Shown: piece after piece, positions 54,398 to 63,159 of the stretch
How positions within the stretch are numbered: position 1 is the first letter of the stretch
Layout of the letters: every line of letters begins with the position of its first letter
Source of the DNA: Candidatus Nitrospira allomarina
GTDB lineage: Bacteria > Nitrospirota > Nitrospiria > Nitrospirales > UBA8639
Reading direction: 5' to 3'
Assembly (NCBI RefSeq): GCF_032050975.1
Contig: NZ_CP116967.1
Span: forward strand, 3,655,001-3,719,000
Length of the DNA: 64,000 nt
Made by a program: the position numbers and the translations under genes
The notes under the pieces: model-generated
Databases searched by the model: none
The model's input: the letters and a program-made list of their open reading frames with translations, nothing else
What the model was told of the DNA's origin: nothing

Positions 54398-54787
54398 ATG
54401 AAAATCGAAAAGGACATTCAGGTTGTGCATGCTTTGCCTGATCGGGTGCGCCTTAAGCTTCACCGGCTGAAAAACAATATGGCCTATGCCGAGGAAATTC
54501 AACGCCGGCTTTATAACGTTCAGGGGATTACACATCTGGAGACCAATCCCAAGACAGGAAGCCTCCTCATTCACTACGATCCCACTGTCTTAGAAATGCT
54601 GGCCCTTCATCCGTCCATTTCATCCTCTCTGGGCCCATCCTCTCCTGAGGTCAAACCAACAAACAAAGCTGCCCCTCCTGCTAAAGCCCGCGTCAAACCC
54701 TTAAAAACCGTTCGCAAGGCCGGCACCAAAATTGAGAAAAAAACCAAATCTAATAAATTTTCCAAGAAAGCCAAAGGCAAATCTTAA
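54398..54787 (+). CDS. HMA-like (HMA_2) protein with basic tail
   Basis: 129 residues; AAGGAA precedes the ATG. Residues 1-65 form an HMA-like ferredoxin fold: IQVVHALPDRVRLKLHRLKN, then EEIQRRLYNVQGITHLETNP and GSLLIHYDPT. The Cys-x-x-Cys metal site of classical HMA domains is absent; the loop reads P-D-R-V-R. The C-terminus (about 80-129) is a Lys/Ala/Pro-rich, histone-like tail. The same V-H-x-x-P-x-R-x-R pattern recurs twice in the P-type ATPase that follows 137 bases downstream, so this may be a stand-alone partner or regulator of that pump (inference). Confidence 0.8.
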   Translation: MKIEKDIQVVHALPDRVRLKLHRLKNNMAYAEEIQRRLYNVQGITHLETNPKTGSLLIHYDPTVLEMLALHPSISSSLGPSSPEVKPTNKAAPPAKARVKPLKTVRKAGTKIEKKTKSNKFSKKAKGKS

Positions 54788-54924
54788 ATTTGACGCTAGC
54801 AGCCAGGGCAAGAAAGGTGATGGAAACCACAGGATTAAACCCGCCTGTATCCTTATAAATAAGAGTTTTTAAAACGCACAGATGTATTCCCCCAACCTTC
54901 ACTTCATTCAAAGGAATTATTCCC

Positions 54925-57528
54925 ATGGGCGTTCATTCGGCCTCCATTGTTCATGCTGTTCCAGGGCGTCTTCGTGTAAAACTGTCTGATAACGAGCAAA
55001 ATTTTGACTCCGCGGAAGCCATTGATCTCAAGCTTTCTGAGTTGGAAGGGGTAGATGAGGTCACAAGGAATTTAACCACCGGTCACCTCATTCTTCACTA
55101 TGATGAATGTCAGGGAACAAATCCAAAATTTTTCCGTTCCGTAGCTGAGACCCTTGGAGTCTCCCCGAACGTTTTCACCATCGACCACCTCGAAACATCC
55201 TTCGGGCAGACCGTGCATGATCAGAACAATGGGAATGGAGCGAAGGCCCCTTCGAGAAAACAATCCCTAAACCTACCCGCCACCATTCCCAATATCATGG
55301 CCTCTTCGAAGGTGGTCCACTCACTTCCAGAACGAGTGCGTCTTCGTGTCCCTGCCTTGCAGATTCGTACCCGGCTTGCCGAAGCCCTCCCTATCTTTTT
55401 ACAAGACCAGGAAGGCATTCAGGAGGTCAGTGTCAATTCCAGCTGCTCAAGCGTCACGGTGATATTTGACTCGACCCTCTGGGACGGAGAAAGACTCTGC
55501 CAATTCCTGCGAGACCTTCGGCATGAGGACATTGAGGCCTACCAGCCCAAGCAGGTCATACAAGAACAGGCAGAGAATGCGGTCGATGAGGAATCGGGCC
55601 CGGAATTGTGGTACTCAAGCACCGGAATTGCCATCGCCCTGTTCGTGGAACCACTGGCCCCGATCGCGGTCCCCGCCTTCCTCCTGGCCGCTGCACTGCC
55701 TATGCTCAAACGAGCTTACCATTCTGTCGCGGTGGACGGGAAACTGAATGTGGATGTGCTTGATGCCTCCGCCACCGCTTTGATGTCGATACAAGGCGCC
55801 TTTCCCATGGCGACCGGTATGGTCTTTTTAATCAATGTGGCGGACTATATTCGTGACCTGACCGTATTGCAATCCAAGAAGGCGATTGAAGAAGTCCTGG
55901 CCTACCAGAAGACTCGAGCGTGGGTCATTCGCGACGGGCAAACCATTCAAGTTCCCGTCAGTGAGATTCAACGAGGAGAAACCGTGGTTGTCTACCCGGG
56001 GGAACGGATTTCCATAGATGGGACCGTCCAATCGGGAATAGCCCTGGTGGATCAGGCTACTCTAACCGGTGAATCCATGCCGGTCGAAAAAAATCCCGGC
56101 GATCCGGTCTATGCCGCTACAGTCCTGCGTGAAGGGGAACTCTACATTCAGGCTGAACAAATCGGAGATGAAACCGAGGCCGCCCGGATTGTGCGGTTAG
56201 TTGAGGGCGCCCCGGCCAGAGAGACTAAAATTCAAAACTATGCCGTGAAATGGGCCAATGATCTGGTCCCCTATAGTTTTGGTCTTGGCGCGTTGGGAGC
56301 CGTCATTGGAGGCGGTATTCCCGGCGCGGCGGCAGTGTTAATTGTGGACTACGGAACGGGAATCCGAATCGCGGCTCCCACGACCGTTCTCTGCTCCATG
56401 ACCAAAGCGATCCGCCATGGCATATTGATTAAAGGTGGGCGGCACATGGAAACCCTGGCTGAAGTGGATGCTGTGGTCTTTGATAAAACAGGCACCTTAA
56501 CCATGGGACACCCTGACGTGGTGGACATTTGCCCACTTGGCTCCTTTACCGCAGACGAAGTCTTAACCCTGGCAGCGGCTGCGGAGAATCGCCTGACACA
56601 CCCTGTGGCCCAAGCCATTGTCCGGGCTGCGCAGGAACGTGGACTCATTATCCCGGAGCGAACCACCTCCGACTACACGCTGGGACTTGGCGTTGAATCC
56701 ATAGTGGACGATAAGATTGTACTGGTGGGGAATCACCGGTATATGGCGGAACAACGCATCACTCTTTCAAAAAAGATCAAAAAGCAAATCAGCGACATGG
56801 AAGATCGTGCCGTCTCTCCCCTCTGTGTGGCCGTGGATGGGAAACTCGCAGGCCTCTTGTCCTATACCGATCCTATCAGGCCGGAGGCCATTGAAGTGAT
56901 TCAGGCTCTCAAAGAACGTGGGGTCAAAGAAATCGTGATGCTCACAGGAGATCATGAAAAGGTCGCCAAACGCGTTGCCATGGACTTAGGGATTGACCGC
57001 TACATCGCCGAAGTCTTCCCCGGCCATAAAGCCGATGTGGTGAAGGACTTGCAACGACAAGGATATAAGGTGGCAGTGGTGGGAGATGGGATCAATGACT
57101 CCCCGGCCCTCGCCTTTGCCGATGTTGGAATTGCCGTGGAGGGAGGAACTCAGGTCGCTCAGGATACGGCTCATGTGACCTTACTCCATGGAGGCTTATG
57201 GAAAATCCCCGCGGCCATTGACATTAGTCGTGAAGCGATCAGCTTGATCCATCAAAATTGGAAAATTATTTCTATTCCTAATACCATTGCGTTGGGGCTG
57301 GCCTGCATTGGAATCCTCGGTCCCATCGGGGCGACCTTACTCAGTAATGGGTCAGCCATCATTGCCACCTTGAATGGCCTTCGTCCCATTATGGGAAAGC
57401 CAGCAGCACCACAACGGCCCATGCTGGTAATGGAGCCACACATGGTGAATCATGATAGTTCTGACAACGGTGAGCAAGAACAACGCTTTCCTGCGTTAGA
57501 AGGGGAACTCCTCGACATCCCGGCGTAA
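54925..57528 (+). CDS. P-type ATPase with two Cys-less HMA-like domains and an unusual TM4
   Basis: 867 residues; AAAGGA precedes the ATG. The N-terminus holds two HMA_2-like domains (about 6-70 with IVHAVPGRLRVKL; about 128-200 with VVHSLPERVRLRV), neither with C-x-x-C. The ATPase core is complete: TGES at 381-384, phosphorylation site DKTGTLT with D520, HP at 559-560, and GDGIND at 720-725. In TM4 the CPC of P1B pumps is replaced: IVDYGTGIRIAAP at 473-485. A C-terminal helix pair ends the protein. It moves an unknown ion; without cysteines in HMA or TM4, soft metals such as Cu+ are unlikely (inference). It is flanked by DUF5132 genes. Confidence 0.93.
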   Translation: MGVHSASIVHAVPGRLRVKLSDNEQNFDSAEAIDLKLSELEGVDEVTRNLTTGHLILHYDECQGTNPKFFRSVAETLGVSPNVFTIDHLETSFGQTVHDQNNGNGAKAPSRKQSLNLPATIPNIMASSKVVHSLPERVRLRVPALQIRTRLAEALPIFLQDQEGIQEVSVNSSCSSVTVIFDSTLWDGERLCQFLRDLRHEDIEAYQPKQVIQEQAENAVDEESGPELWYSSTGIAIALFVEPLAPIAVPAFLLAAALPMLKRAYHSVAVDGKLNVDVLDASATALMSIQGAFPMATGMVFLINVADYIRDLTVLQSKKAIEEVLAYQKTRAWVIRDGQTIQVPVSEIQRGETVVVYPGERISIDGTVQSGIALVDQATLTGESMPVEKNPGDPVYAATVLREGELYIQAEQIGDETEAARIVRLVEGAPARETKIQNYAVKWANDLVPYSFGLGALGAVIGGGIPGAAAVLIVDYGTGIRIAAPTTVLCSMTKAIRHGILIKGGRHMETLAEVDAVVFDKTGTLTMGHPDVVDICPLGSFTADEVLTLAAAAENRLTHPVAQAIVRAAQERGLIIPERTTSDYTLGLGVESIVDDKIVLVGNHRYMAEQRITLSKKIKKQISDMEDRAVSPLCVAVDGKLAGLLSYTDPIRPEAIEVIQALKERGVKEIVMLTGDHEKVAKRVAMDLGIDRYIAEVFPGHKADVVKDLQRQGYKVAVVGDGINDSPALAFADVGIAVEGGTQVAQDTAHVTLLHGGLWKIPAAIDISREAISLIHQNWKIISIPNTIALGLACIGILGPIGATLLSNGSAIIATLNGLRPIMGKPAAPQRPMLVMEPHMVNHDSSDNGEQEQRFPALEGELLDIPA

Positions 57529-57610
57529 CCTTTATGGGATTGAGAAAGTTTCCCGAACCCATACTTCGAGAGTCTTCACCCAAACCTGTTCAAGAAGGGA
57601 GATAGTCTGT

Positions 57611-57850
57611 ATGTTGCCAATCATTGGGGGTGTGGTCGTCGGAGCGATTGCAGCGTTAGCTGTTCCATCGCTCGTTTCGGGAGTGGTTTCAGGAACGCGT
57701 GCGCTTACCAAGGGAGTTATTAAAGGGGGAATGGCAGCCTATACCGCGACTTCAGAACTCGTTGCCGAGTCAGGAGAACACATTCAAGATCTTGTCGCTG
57801 AGGCGAAATCCGAAGTCAAACAGGCAAAAAAAGCTCACGTAGAGAGCTAA
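57611..57850 (+). CDS. DUF5132-type small membrane protein (copy 3)
   Basis: 79 residues; AAGGGAG precedes the ATG. A glycine-rich helix (IIGGVVVGAIAALAVPSLVS) is followed by GTRALTKGVIKGGMAAYTAT and a helical charged tail SGEHIQDLVAEAKSEVKQAK. It lies 82 bases after the ATPase and 63 bases before copy 4, on the same strand. The R-x-L/V-x-K-x-x-x-K-G-G signature is shared with the other copies. Confidence 0.85.
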   Translation: MLPIIGGVVVGAIAALAVPSLVSGVVSGTRALTKGVIKGGMAAYTATSELVAESGEHIQDLVAEAKSEVKQAKKAHVES

Positions 57851-57913
57851 CTCTCTCCCTGACAGGGAATAAGAGAAGAGATACAAGAGAGATTTAAAGA
57901 AGAGGAGGATGTC

Positions 57914-58132
57914 ATGGAGACAGGTGTTGCGGGTTTGGTCTGGGGCGCGATCGGATTCGCGGCTACGGCCGCGGTAGGGTATTTTTCGCCCTACATTATT
58001 TCCGGTCTTCAACAAAGTGTTCGCCCTGTCGTCAAAGGAGTCGTCAAGGGAGGCCTGATAATCGAAGCGACCTTTTCAGAGCTGGTGAGTGAGGTCCAGG
58101 CGGAATTGACACATTCTTCATCGTCATCATAA
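57914..58132 (+). CDS. DUF5132-type small membrane protein (copy 4)
   Basis: 72 residues; GAGGAGG precedes the ATG. Hydrophobic segment GLVWGAIGFAATAAVGYFSP, then RPVVKGVVKGGLIIEATFSE, with a short acidic tail ending in a run of Ser. It is shorter and more divergent than copies 1 and 3 but keeps R-P-x-x-K-x-x-x-K-G-G. The Ser-rich end (HSSSSS) is unlike its siblings. Confidence 0.8.
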   Translation: METGVAGLVWGAIGFAATAAVGYFSPYIISGLQQSVRPVVKGVVKGGLIIEATFSELVSEVQAELTHSSSSS

Positions 58133-58272
58133 TGCTCTTGCATGACGAGAGGTCGAGCTCTGCGATATTCGGAGATTGGATTCTTCTCAGAATTTTACAA
58201 CCTGCCATGTTTTCGCTAGAATTCTGCGGCGGAATGAGGACAAAGGCTTTCTTACTCTAAAAGGAAATTGAT

Positions 58273-58608
58273 ATGCCAAAACGCGCAACCAGCACAGTAG
58301 AGACAGAAACATTGGGTGACTCAATTGCGGGAAGTGGCAAAGAGGCACTAGGAAGCCTGGAGGGTGGCATTACCTCGCTCACCGGTGGGATTTGGGAAGT
58401 CTTTCACGAGCATCCCAATGTCGGTGGCGTCTTGACCGGAGGGTTGGGCATGGCTGCAGCCATGACCATTGGTGTCGCTGAGATTGTGGCTGGGGTCGCC
58501 GCAGGCTATCTCGGGTACAGAATTTTTGCCTATGGAGAGACATTTACCGAGGCCATTGAAAAGACCATCGAGTTCAGAGAAGGCAAGCTCTCAAAAGAGG
58601 AGCTCTAA
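58273..58608 (+). CDS. Small glycine-rich membrane protein
   Basis: 111 residues; AAAAGGAA lies about six bases before the ATG. A polar start (1-20) is followed by a glycine-rich stretch (GKEALGSLEGGITSLTGGIW), then a hydrophobic helix pair with many Gly and Ala (VGGVLTGGLGMAAAMTIGVA, EIVAGVAAGYLGYRIFAYG). The C-terminus is a charged amphipathic helix. It is not a DUF5132 member by eye but shares the glycine-zipper character and lies 140 bases after copy 4, so it probably belongs to the same cluster. Its function is unknown. Confidence 0.72.
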   Translation: MPKRATSTVETETLGDSIAGSGKEALGSLEGGITSLTGGIWEVFHEHPNVGGVLTGGLGMAAAMTIGVAEIVAGVAAGYLGYRIFAYGETFTEAIEKTIEFREGKLSKEEL

Positions 58609-59013
58609 CAACCCATTCGGTTCAAATACCAAGGATTTGGCTATGGCAGTCGGGCTTCATACTCTCACTGTAGTCTTTTCCGGATTGTTCAAACCTACGT
58701 GTGCCCTACCTCGATCATCAGACCAAAATCCCAAATGACCTCTGTCCTCTTCACAATATATGGGTAAAGATAACTGGCAGACCCATACCCTTTTTTATTT
58801 TTCAACTTTTCTCTAAAGCCAGGGGAAATAAGTTGATGCCACTCCACGGCCATAAAAAATGGGGTTTTCAGAAACAATCACAAAAGCACGCGGTGTGGGT
58901 TCACCAATGCATGGGAAAGTAGGCAGTCTCAAGAAAAGAGAATGGCCTCAATCCTTTATTTAATGCAAGAGTACGTGCCGAAACGACAATCACCCCAAAA
59001 TGGAGGAGTCAAC
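58609..59013. other. Intergenic region, no gene seen
   Basis: About 400 bases. Short ORFs on both strands have no ribosome sites. No hairpin strong enough to be called a terminator. Confidence 0.35.
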
Positions 59014-59139
59014 ATGAGTAAGTCATTTTATAACTTTATGGGTTGGCTTTCGTTAATCGTGGGTGCGGTCTTGTTTATCATTCCAGGATTGCCGGGAACT
59101 CCGATCCTTCTTCTTTCCAAATACTTTTTTTCTATTTAG
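59014..59139 (+). CDS. Very short membrane protein, probably a truncated DUF454/PGPGW-type gene
   Basis: 41 residues with a good ribosome site (GGAGG) before ATG. The sequence YNFMGWLSLIVGAVLFIIPG then LPGTPILLLSKYFFSI matches the first half of small two-helix membrane proteins with the G-W-x-x-x-x-x-G and P-G-x-P-x-L-L-L pattern. Relatives continue for tens of residues. Here a stop follows at once, and no other frame restores the rest. It is either a genuine mini-protein or a decayed gene. Confidence 0.5.
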   Translation: MSKSFYNFMGWLSLIVGAVLFIIPGLPGTPILLLSKYFFSI

Positions 59140-59811
59140 GTAGAAGAAGTCATACTGTTGCCCCTGAAAGGCAATAGCGTTTCGACCATTTCTGGTTAAA
59201 AGGATGCCATGTCATTTCTGTCTGAAATTCTCGCCGATTTTTTGGAAGTGCCGGCGGCTTCTTTAGTTTGAAGTCTCTTAGCCGTTTAGTCCCTTGGGTA
59301 CACACCGAGAATTCCAGGAAAACATGACCATCCCTTTATCCGAAGATTGCCGACTGGCCTCTGCGGACGTGCTGATTCACTGAAAGCCTTGTCTGACTCG
59401 ATATCGGCAGTAAAAGCACGAGAGGGAATGTCTCATCCTACTATCTTGCCACAGCTAACCCAACAAACGTCCACACAAACCTGTTTTTCTCCAGGCAAAG
59501 CCAACATAAAGTTGGATCTACCCACTAAGTCATGGCATTCTCTCAGTCGGGAGATTTCGCAGATATCACATAGACCGAAAACCTTCCAAAAGAATACCGG
59601 CTGTGGAAATTCTTCATTGCGAGGACAAAAGAGTTTATGTTGAAATGGCCCGTTACTCGAAACATTGCATTCGTGAAATAGAAAGAGGATGCCCCCTTAA
59701 TCCGCAATTTCAAGAATCCTCACTGCCAACTCTTTTGTTTCATTAACAAACCGGCTTCCAGAGTTTCATTATTTTCCCAATCCACTTGGATGACAAAGAA
59801 AGGCAGATGCA
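59140..59811. other. Intergenic region, no gene seen
   Basis: About 670 bases. It may include decayed remains of the truncated gene at 59014-59139. ORFs such as 59347-59643 have no ribosome site or family resemblance. Confidence 0.35.
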
Positions 59812-60294
59812 ATGACCATGTCACGCATGACAAACATTTTCGCAATGGTGCTAACCTTGACCATGGGAATCATAGGAACCTCATTGGCCGAAAATGAGGA
59901 AAAGCACCCCTTGCCATTCATCATTATGGATATCGAACGCCACATTGCCGAATTGACCATCAACATAGAGAAGGTTTCGGATCGGATGAAGTTTTTACGT
60001 GAGGTTCCGGATTCCAAGGATCCTCTCATTCAGGAAGTCCGGAATCTTGACCTGAGAGGGTGGGAGTTGCATCAGGAACAATGGAAGCTGCAACTCGACG
60101 GATTGCGATTCACGGAGGGGCTCTTGCGAAAAATCCAGGACCATCCCGAAGAAAAACCGGACGCCTTACAAACCTGGCTTGGGCGACTTAAAGAATTTAA
60201 AGAGGCCATGAACGATTATCGACAACAGCGGGCCGGGATCGAGGTGTTGCGCATAGAAACAGAAGCCAAATTGATCGAACAATATTTGCGATAA
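59812..60294 (+). CDS. Exported helical protein of unknown function
   Basis: 160 residues. A signal peptide ends GTSLAEN. The mature part is helical and highly charged: MDIERHIAELTINIEKVSDR, EVRNLDLRGWELHQEQWKLQ, GRLKEFKEAMNDYRQQRAGI, with heptad-like spacing that suggests a coiled coil or a helical hairpin. AAAGGCAG precedes the start; the second Met (59818) is an alternative. The next gene starts 15 bases after the stop, so both are co-transcribed. I do not recognise the family. Confidence 0.7.
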   Translation: MTMSRMTNIFAMVLTLTMGIIGTSLAENEEKHPLPFIIMDIERHIAELTINIEKVSDRMKFLREVPDSKDPLIQEVRNLDLRGWELHQEQWKLQLDGLRFTEGLLRKIQDHPEEKPDALQTWLGRLKEFKEAMNDYRQQRAGIEVLRIETEAKLIEQYLR

Positions 60295-60309
60295 GGCAAG
60301 GAGACCCTA

Positions 60310-60891
60310 ATGGATTGCCTAAAACGACCGACCGCATTTTTTGCCTTATGCTTGACGGGGATATGGGTCATCATGACCGGGTGTACCTCAGTCGATATTA
60401 TTCGATTTACCAACCAAACCTTTCCACCCAAAAAATCAGTTTTAGATGTGGAAGTGATGGCCCTGGAACCAAAATGTCCCCACATTGCCATCGCCCAATT
60501 GAGTGTCCAGGATTCAGCCGTGAGTTATGAGGACGAGGAAGGTGCTATTCTCAAAAAAGCCGCTGATTTGGGGGCCGACGCCGTAGTGCTCCATCGAGGG
60601 ACAAAACGGACAGTCGCGACTCCAGCCTACGGAGGCTATGCATACAATTACGGCTACCCCGGATGGGGTTATGCTTCTTACGGTATGGTTGGTTACGGAG
60701 GGTACGGTACGACCGGATACACGATAGGTGGATTCGGGTATTCTCCTTACGGCATGGGTACGCCCATGATGTATGACACAACCGTGAGATCGCTCTCGGG
60801 AATTGCCATCCGCTACCAGGATGGCCCGCGTTGCGTACCAGGTAAGCCGGAATCCAGACAGATCCACTCATCCTTCCCTCTCCAATCATGA
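60310..60891 (+). CDS. Lipoprotein with a Gly/Tyr-rich segment
   Basis: 193 residues; AAGGAG lies seven bases before the ATG. The lipobox WVIMTGCTS gives Cys25. The domain after it (PKKSVLDVEVMALEPKCPHI, EEGAILKKAADLGADAVVLH) is alpha/beta and resembles small envelope domains that contain a K-A-x-x-x-G-A-D-A-V/I motif. A repetitive GYxYxYGYPGWGY, then YGMVGYGGYGTTGYTIGGFG (about 107-150), makes a low-complexity Gly/Tyr tract, and a polar tail ends the chain. Co-transcribed with the helical protein gene upstream. Its function is unknown; it is probably at the outer membrane. Confidence 0.75.
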   Translation: MDCLKRPTAFFALCLTGIWVIMTGCTSVDIIRFTNQTFPPKKSVLDVEVMALEPKCPHIAIAQLSVQDSAVSYEDEEGAILKKAADLGADAVVLHRGTKRTVATPAYGGYAYNYGYPGWGYASYGMVGYGGYGTTGYTIGGFGYSPYGMGTPMMYDTTVRSLSGIAIRYQDGPRCVPGKPESRQIHSSFPLQS

Positions 60892-61515
60892 ATTGAGGAG
60901 AACGGATTGTCGTTGACCCTAAGATCTTATAGAAAAACCTTTCATGAGGGACGCGCTTTCCTATGGAAATCTGATGAATCCCTAGAAAAGATGATCGGCC
61001 CCTTTGACTATTCGACAAAAATTTCGGGGAACTCGTTTTTCGCTCAGAAATACCGACCAGCGGAATCATACTCCCCCGCCATCCTGCCCCTCCTCTATTC
61101 ATCACATACCGGCAGACATAGCCAGCCGTGAAGATAGGAGTGAAATGTGTTCAGTTGTGAAAGAAGAACCGGTAGGGTGAAGCCCAGGTCAATTCAGGCC
61201 AAAAGGATAATAAAGTTCCTCATCCTGATGGGAAATTTACTGCAATGATTGGTGATGGGATCTGCCAATGGTAAAATCTCATCCCATCTTTCAAGCTGTC
61301 AATAAGAGTACCAACTGAGACAGTAAAGTATTCTTCTCCGCATTTTGTCTCTGAGGCCAAACTTTATTTATAAAGAGCAACCGCCAGACGTTCATTTCAA
61401 AAATGGATCACGTTCGCTTTTTAATGCTTGAAACAGCTCAATCTGCTACCAAAATAAGATTTCTGTGAGCTTAGGGGCTCTTGCCTAAAAAGCTAGACTA
61501 GGCCTCCAATCATGC
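60892..61515. other. Convergent intergenic region, no gene seen
   Basis: About 620 bases between the lipoprotein gene and the leftward DUF5132 gene. Short ORFs (for example 60907-61131) lack ribosome sites. No clear hairpin. Confidence 0.35.
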
Positions 61516-61764
61516 CTACTGCGATTTAGCCCGCGGGGATTTTTTATCGGGATGCTCGATTTCTGCTTTGGCCTCAGCAACGATGTCATTGAAATGTTCT
61601 CCGGTTTCAGAAACCATTTCTGACACAGCCGCGTAAGCCACAAGACCTCCTTTAATAATTTCCTTGGCAAGGGGGCGAAGAACCGATCCTATTCCTGAGG
61701 CTATCGAGGGTACAGCCACTGCGGCAACAGCTCCGACCACCACACCACCAATGACAGCTTCCAT
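61516..61764 (-). CDS. DUF5132-type small membrane protein (copy 5, opposite strand)
   Basis: 82 residues; AAAGGAGG lies just before the ATG. VIGGVVVGAVAAVAVPSIAS, VLRPLAKEIIKGGLVAYAAV and SEMVSETGEHFNDIVAEAKA match copy 1 at 53807-54046 almost position by position (about 83% by eye over 73 residues). It is the closest pair in the window, although separated by 7.5 kb and inverted. No HMA or ATPase gene is beside it. It probably arose by a displaced duplication of copy 1 or the reverse. Confidence 0.85.
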   Translation of the reverse strand: MEAVIGGVVVGAVAAVAVPSIASGIGSVLRPLAKEIIKGGLVAYAAVSEMVSETGEHFNDIVAEAKAEIEHPDKKSPRAKSQ

Positions 61765-62013
61765 GTTCTCCTCCTTTGTAATTAAAATGCTTCTTGGAAA
61801 CGGTTAAAATATTAACATAAACGGAAAGATTTAGTGAAGCATGTGGGCCCCCTATAAAACCAAAACCAACGGGTTCTCTTCATGCCGCACTGCATTTCAT
61901 CCTATTGCAAAGAAAATGGCCTTCCGGTTGTTTGAGGCACTGCTCCTTAAAATGAAGAAGAGTCCATAGAGTCCCTAGTGCCATCAAACTCCGCCCAAGC
62001 TGAATGCGACTTA

Positions 62014-62562
62014 TCAGGAACGTTTTGGAGGGAATTGTGCCAAAACTTTCTGGACCGCCTCATTGATCAGACCGGTTTGGCCTCCTGTAGTACCCTTCCA
62101 ATCCACCACGCCTTTAGCAACCCCACGCCAGATAATATGCTGAGGCGGCTTCGCATCAAGCAGATCGATGATGAGCGTCCCTTCCTCGTATTGGTAAACT
62201 TCCGTGTAGCCCATACCCATCCCCCAGTAGGGCCTCATAAGCGGTCCTCGCATAGTTTCAACCTGAATTCGCTCTTCCCTACCAACATAATAGGTTACAT
62301 GGAAATCAGATTTTCCAGCGATAATTTCGATGTACCCCTTGTTCGCCAGTTCGGCTGCGACCGCGTCCTGAATCCTTTCCCGGGCCATTTGGTTGGCCCC
62401 ACCCAGATCAATGTCTCCTTCGGGCGTTTTCAGCATCCAGGAAAATGTCTTCAGCTCACTAAAGTCCGTCGACTCTCTATAATCAGAACTCACAGAAATG
62501 GTGGAGCACCCCCAAAACCCGGGTAACGCCAACAAAACAAAAAGCCTCATGAAACATCGCAT
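62014..62562 (-). CDS. DUF4136 family lipoprotein (second copy)
   Basis: 182 residues; a shorter form could start at Met5. Lipobox PGFWGCST, Cys19. DUF4136 pattern: VSSDYRESTDFSELKTFSWM, then MARERIQDAVAAELANKGYI, ADFHVTYYVG-like SDFHVTYYVGREERIQ, GTLIIDLLDAKPPQHIIWRG and a closing helix INEAVQKVLAQFPP. Compared with the protein at 15917-16495, the Gly/Tyr-rich insert is much shorter (about PYWGMGMGYTEVYQ). Family function unknown; envelope lipoprotein. No clear ribosome site is seen, so the start is less certain. Confidence 0.85.
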   Translation of the reverse strand: MRCFMRLFVLLALPGFWGCSTISVSSDYRESTDFSELKTFSWMLKTPEGDIDLGGANQMARERIQDAVAAELANKGYIEIIAGKSDFHVTYYVGREERIQVETMRGPLMRPYWGMGMGYTEVYQYEEGTLIIDLLDAKPPQHIIWRGVAKGVVDWKGTTGGQTGLINEAVQKVLAQFPPKRS

Positions 62563-63159
62563 TTGTCATACCCTTTCTTTTACCATACACATCGCATTCC
62601 CGAATTTCGGATTTCGTCTTTTCTTCACAGAGGGCACCCCCCAAAGTTCCTGCCTGCAGATTTCAGTCTGCCTGCACAGGTGGGCTTTGATCGTTTTTCC
62701 GCTTTATCGGCATTAATATTGGGCGCCGTATGTCATAACAGAAAATTTCTGAAGATTGCCTAGCTCAAAAAACACCAGGAGCAAGGCCGATTCTCCCCCC
62801 CAATCATGAGGGGCAATTGGTGCTTGTCCACTATGTTTTCTGCCTGCTCCGGTTTCTTGGCACCAAACTATAGCAGACACTTCTCACCCGTTTCGACTCG
62901 CGACTCCAGATGCGATATTCCTCCTCGAGGAAATTCCTTGGATGAGCGGTGGGATGGTGATTGCCTCGGCATGAATAGATACGTTAAAAACCCTGGCGTC
63001 TTTTCCGACATGTTCAATCAGGATGTATTTGTGTGTGTCTAAAGATAAACAATTTCCCAGACTCGCAGAAATGACGCAAGGAGGATGGATGTCCGTCGAC
63101 AATTGCGAACCCGACGACTGATGTTCTTAAGTTGTATCGGCACAGGAAATTCTACTCAC
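62563..63159. other. Divergent intergenic region
   Basis: About 600 bases between the leftward DUF4136 gene and the rightward barrel gene. No RNA gene, hairpin or ORF worth calling. Confidence 0.35.
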
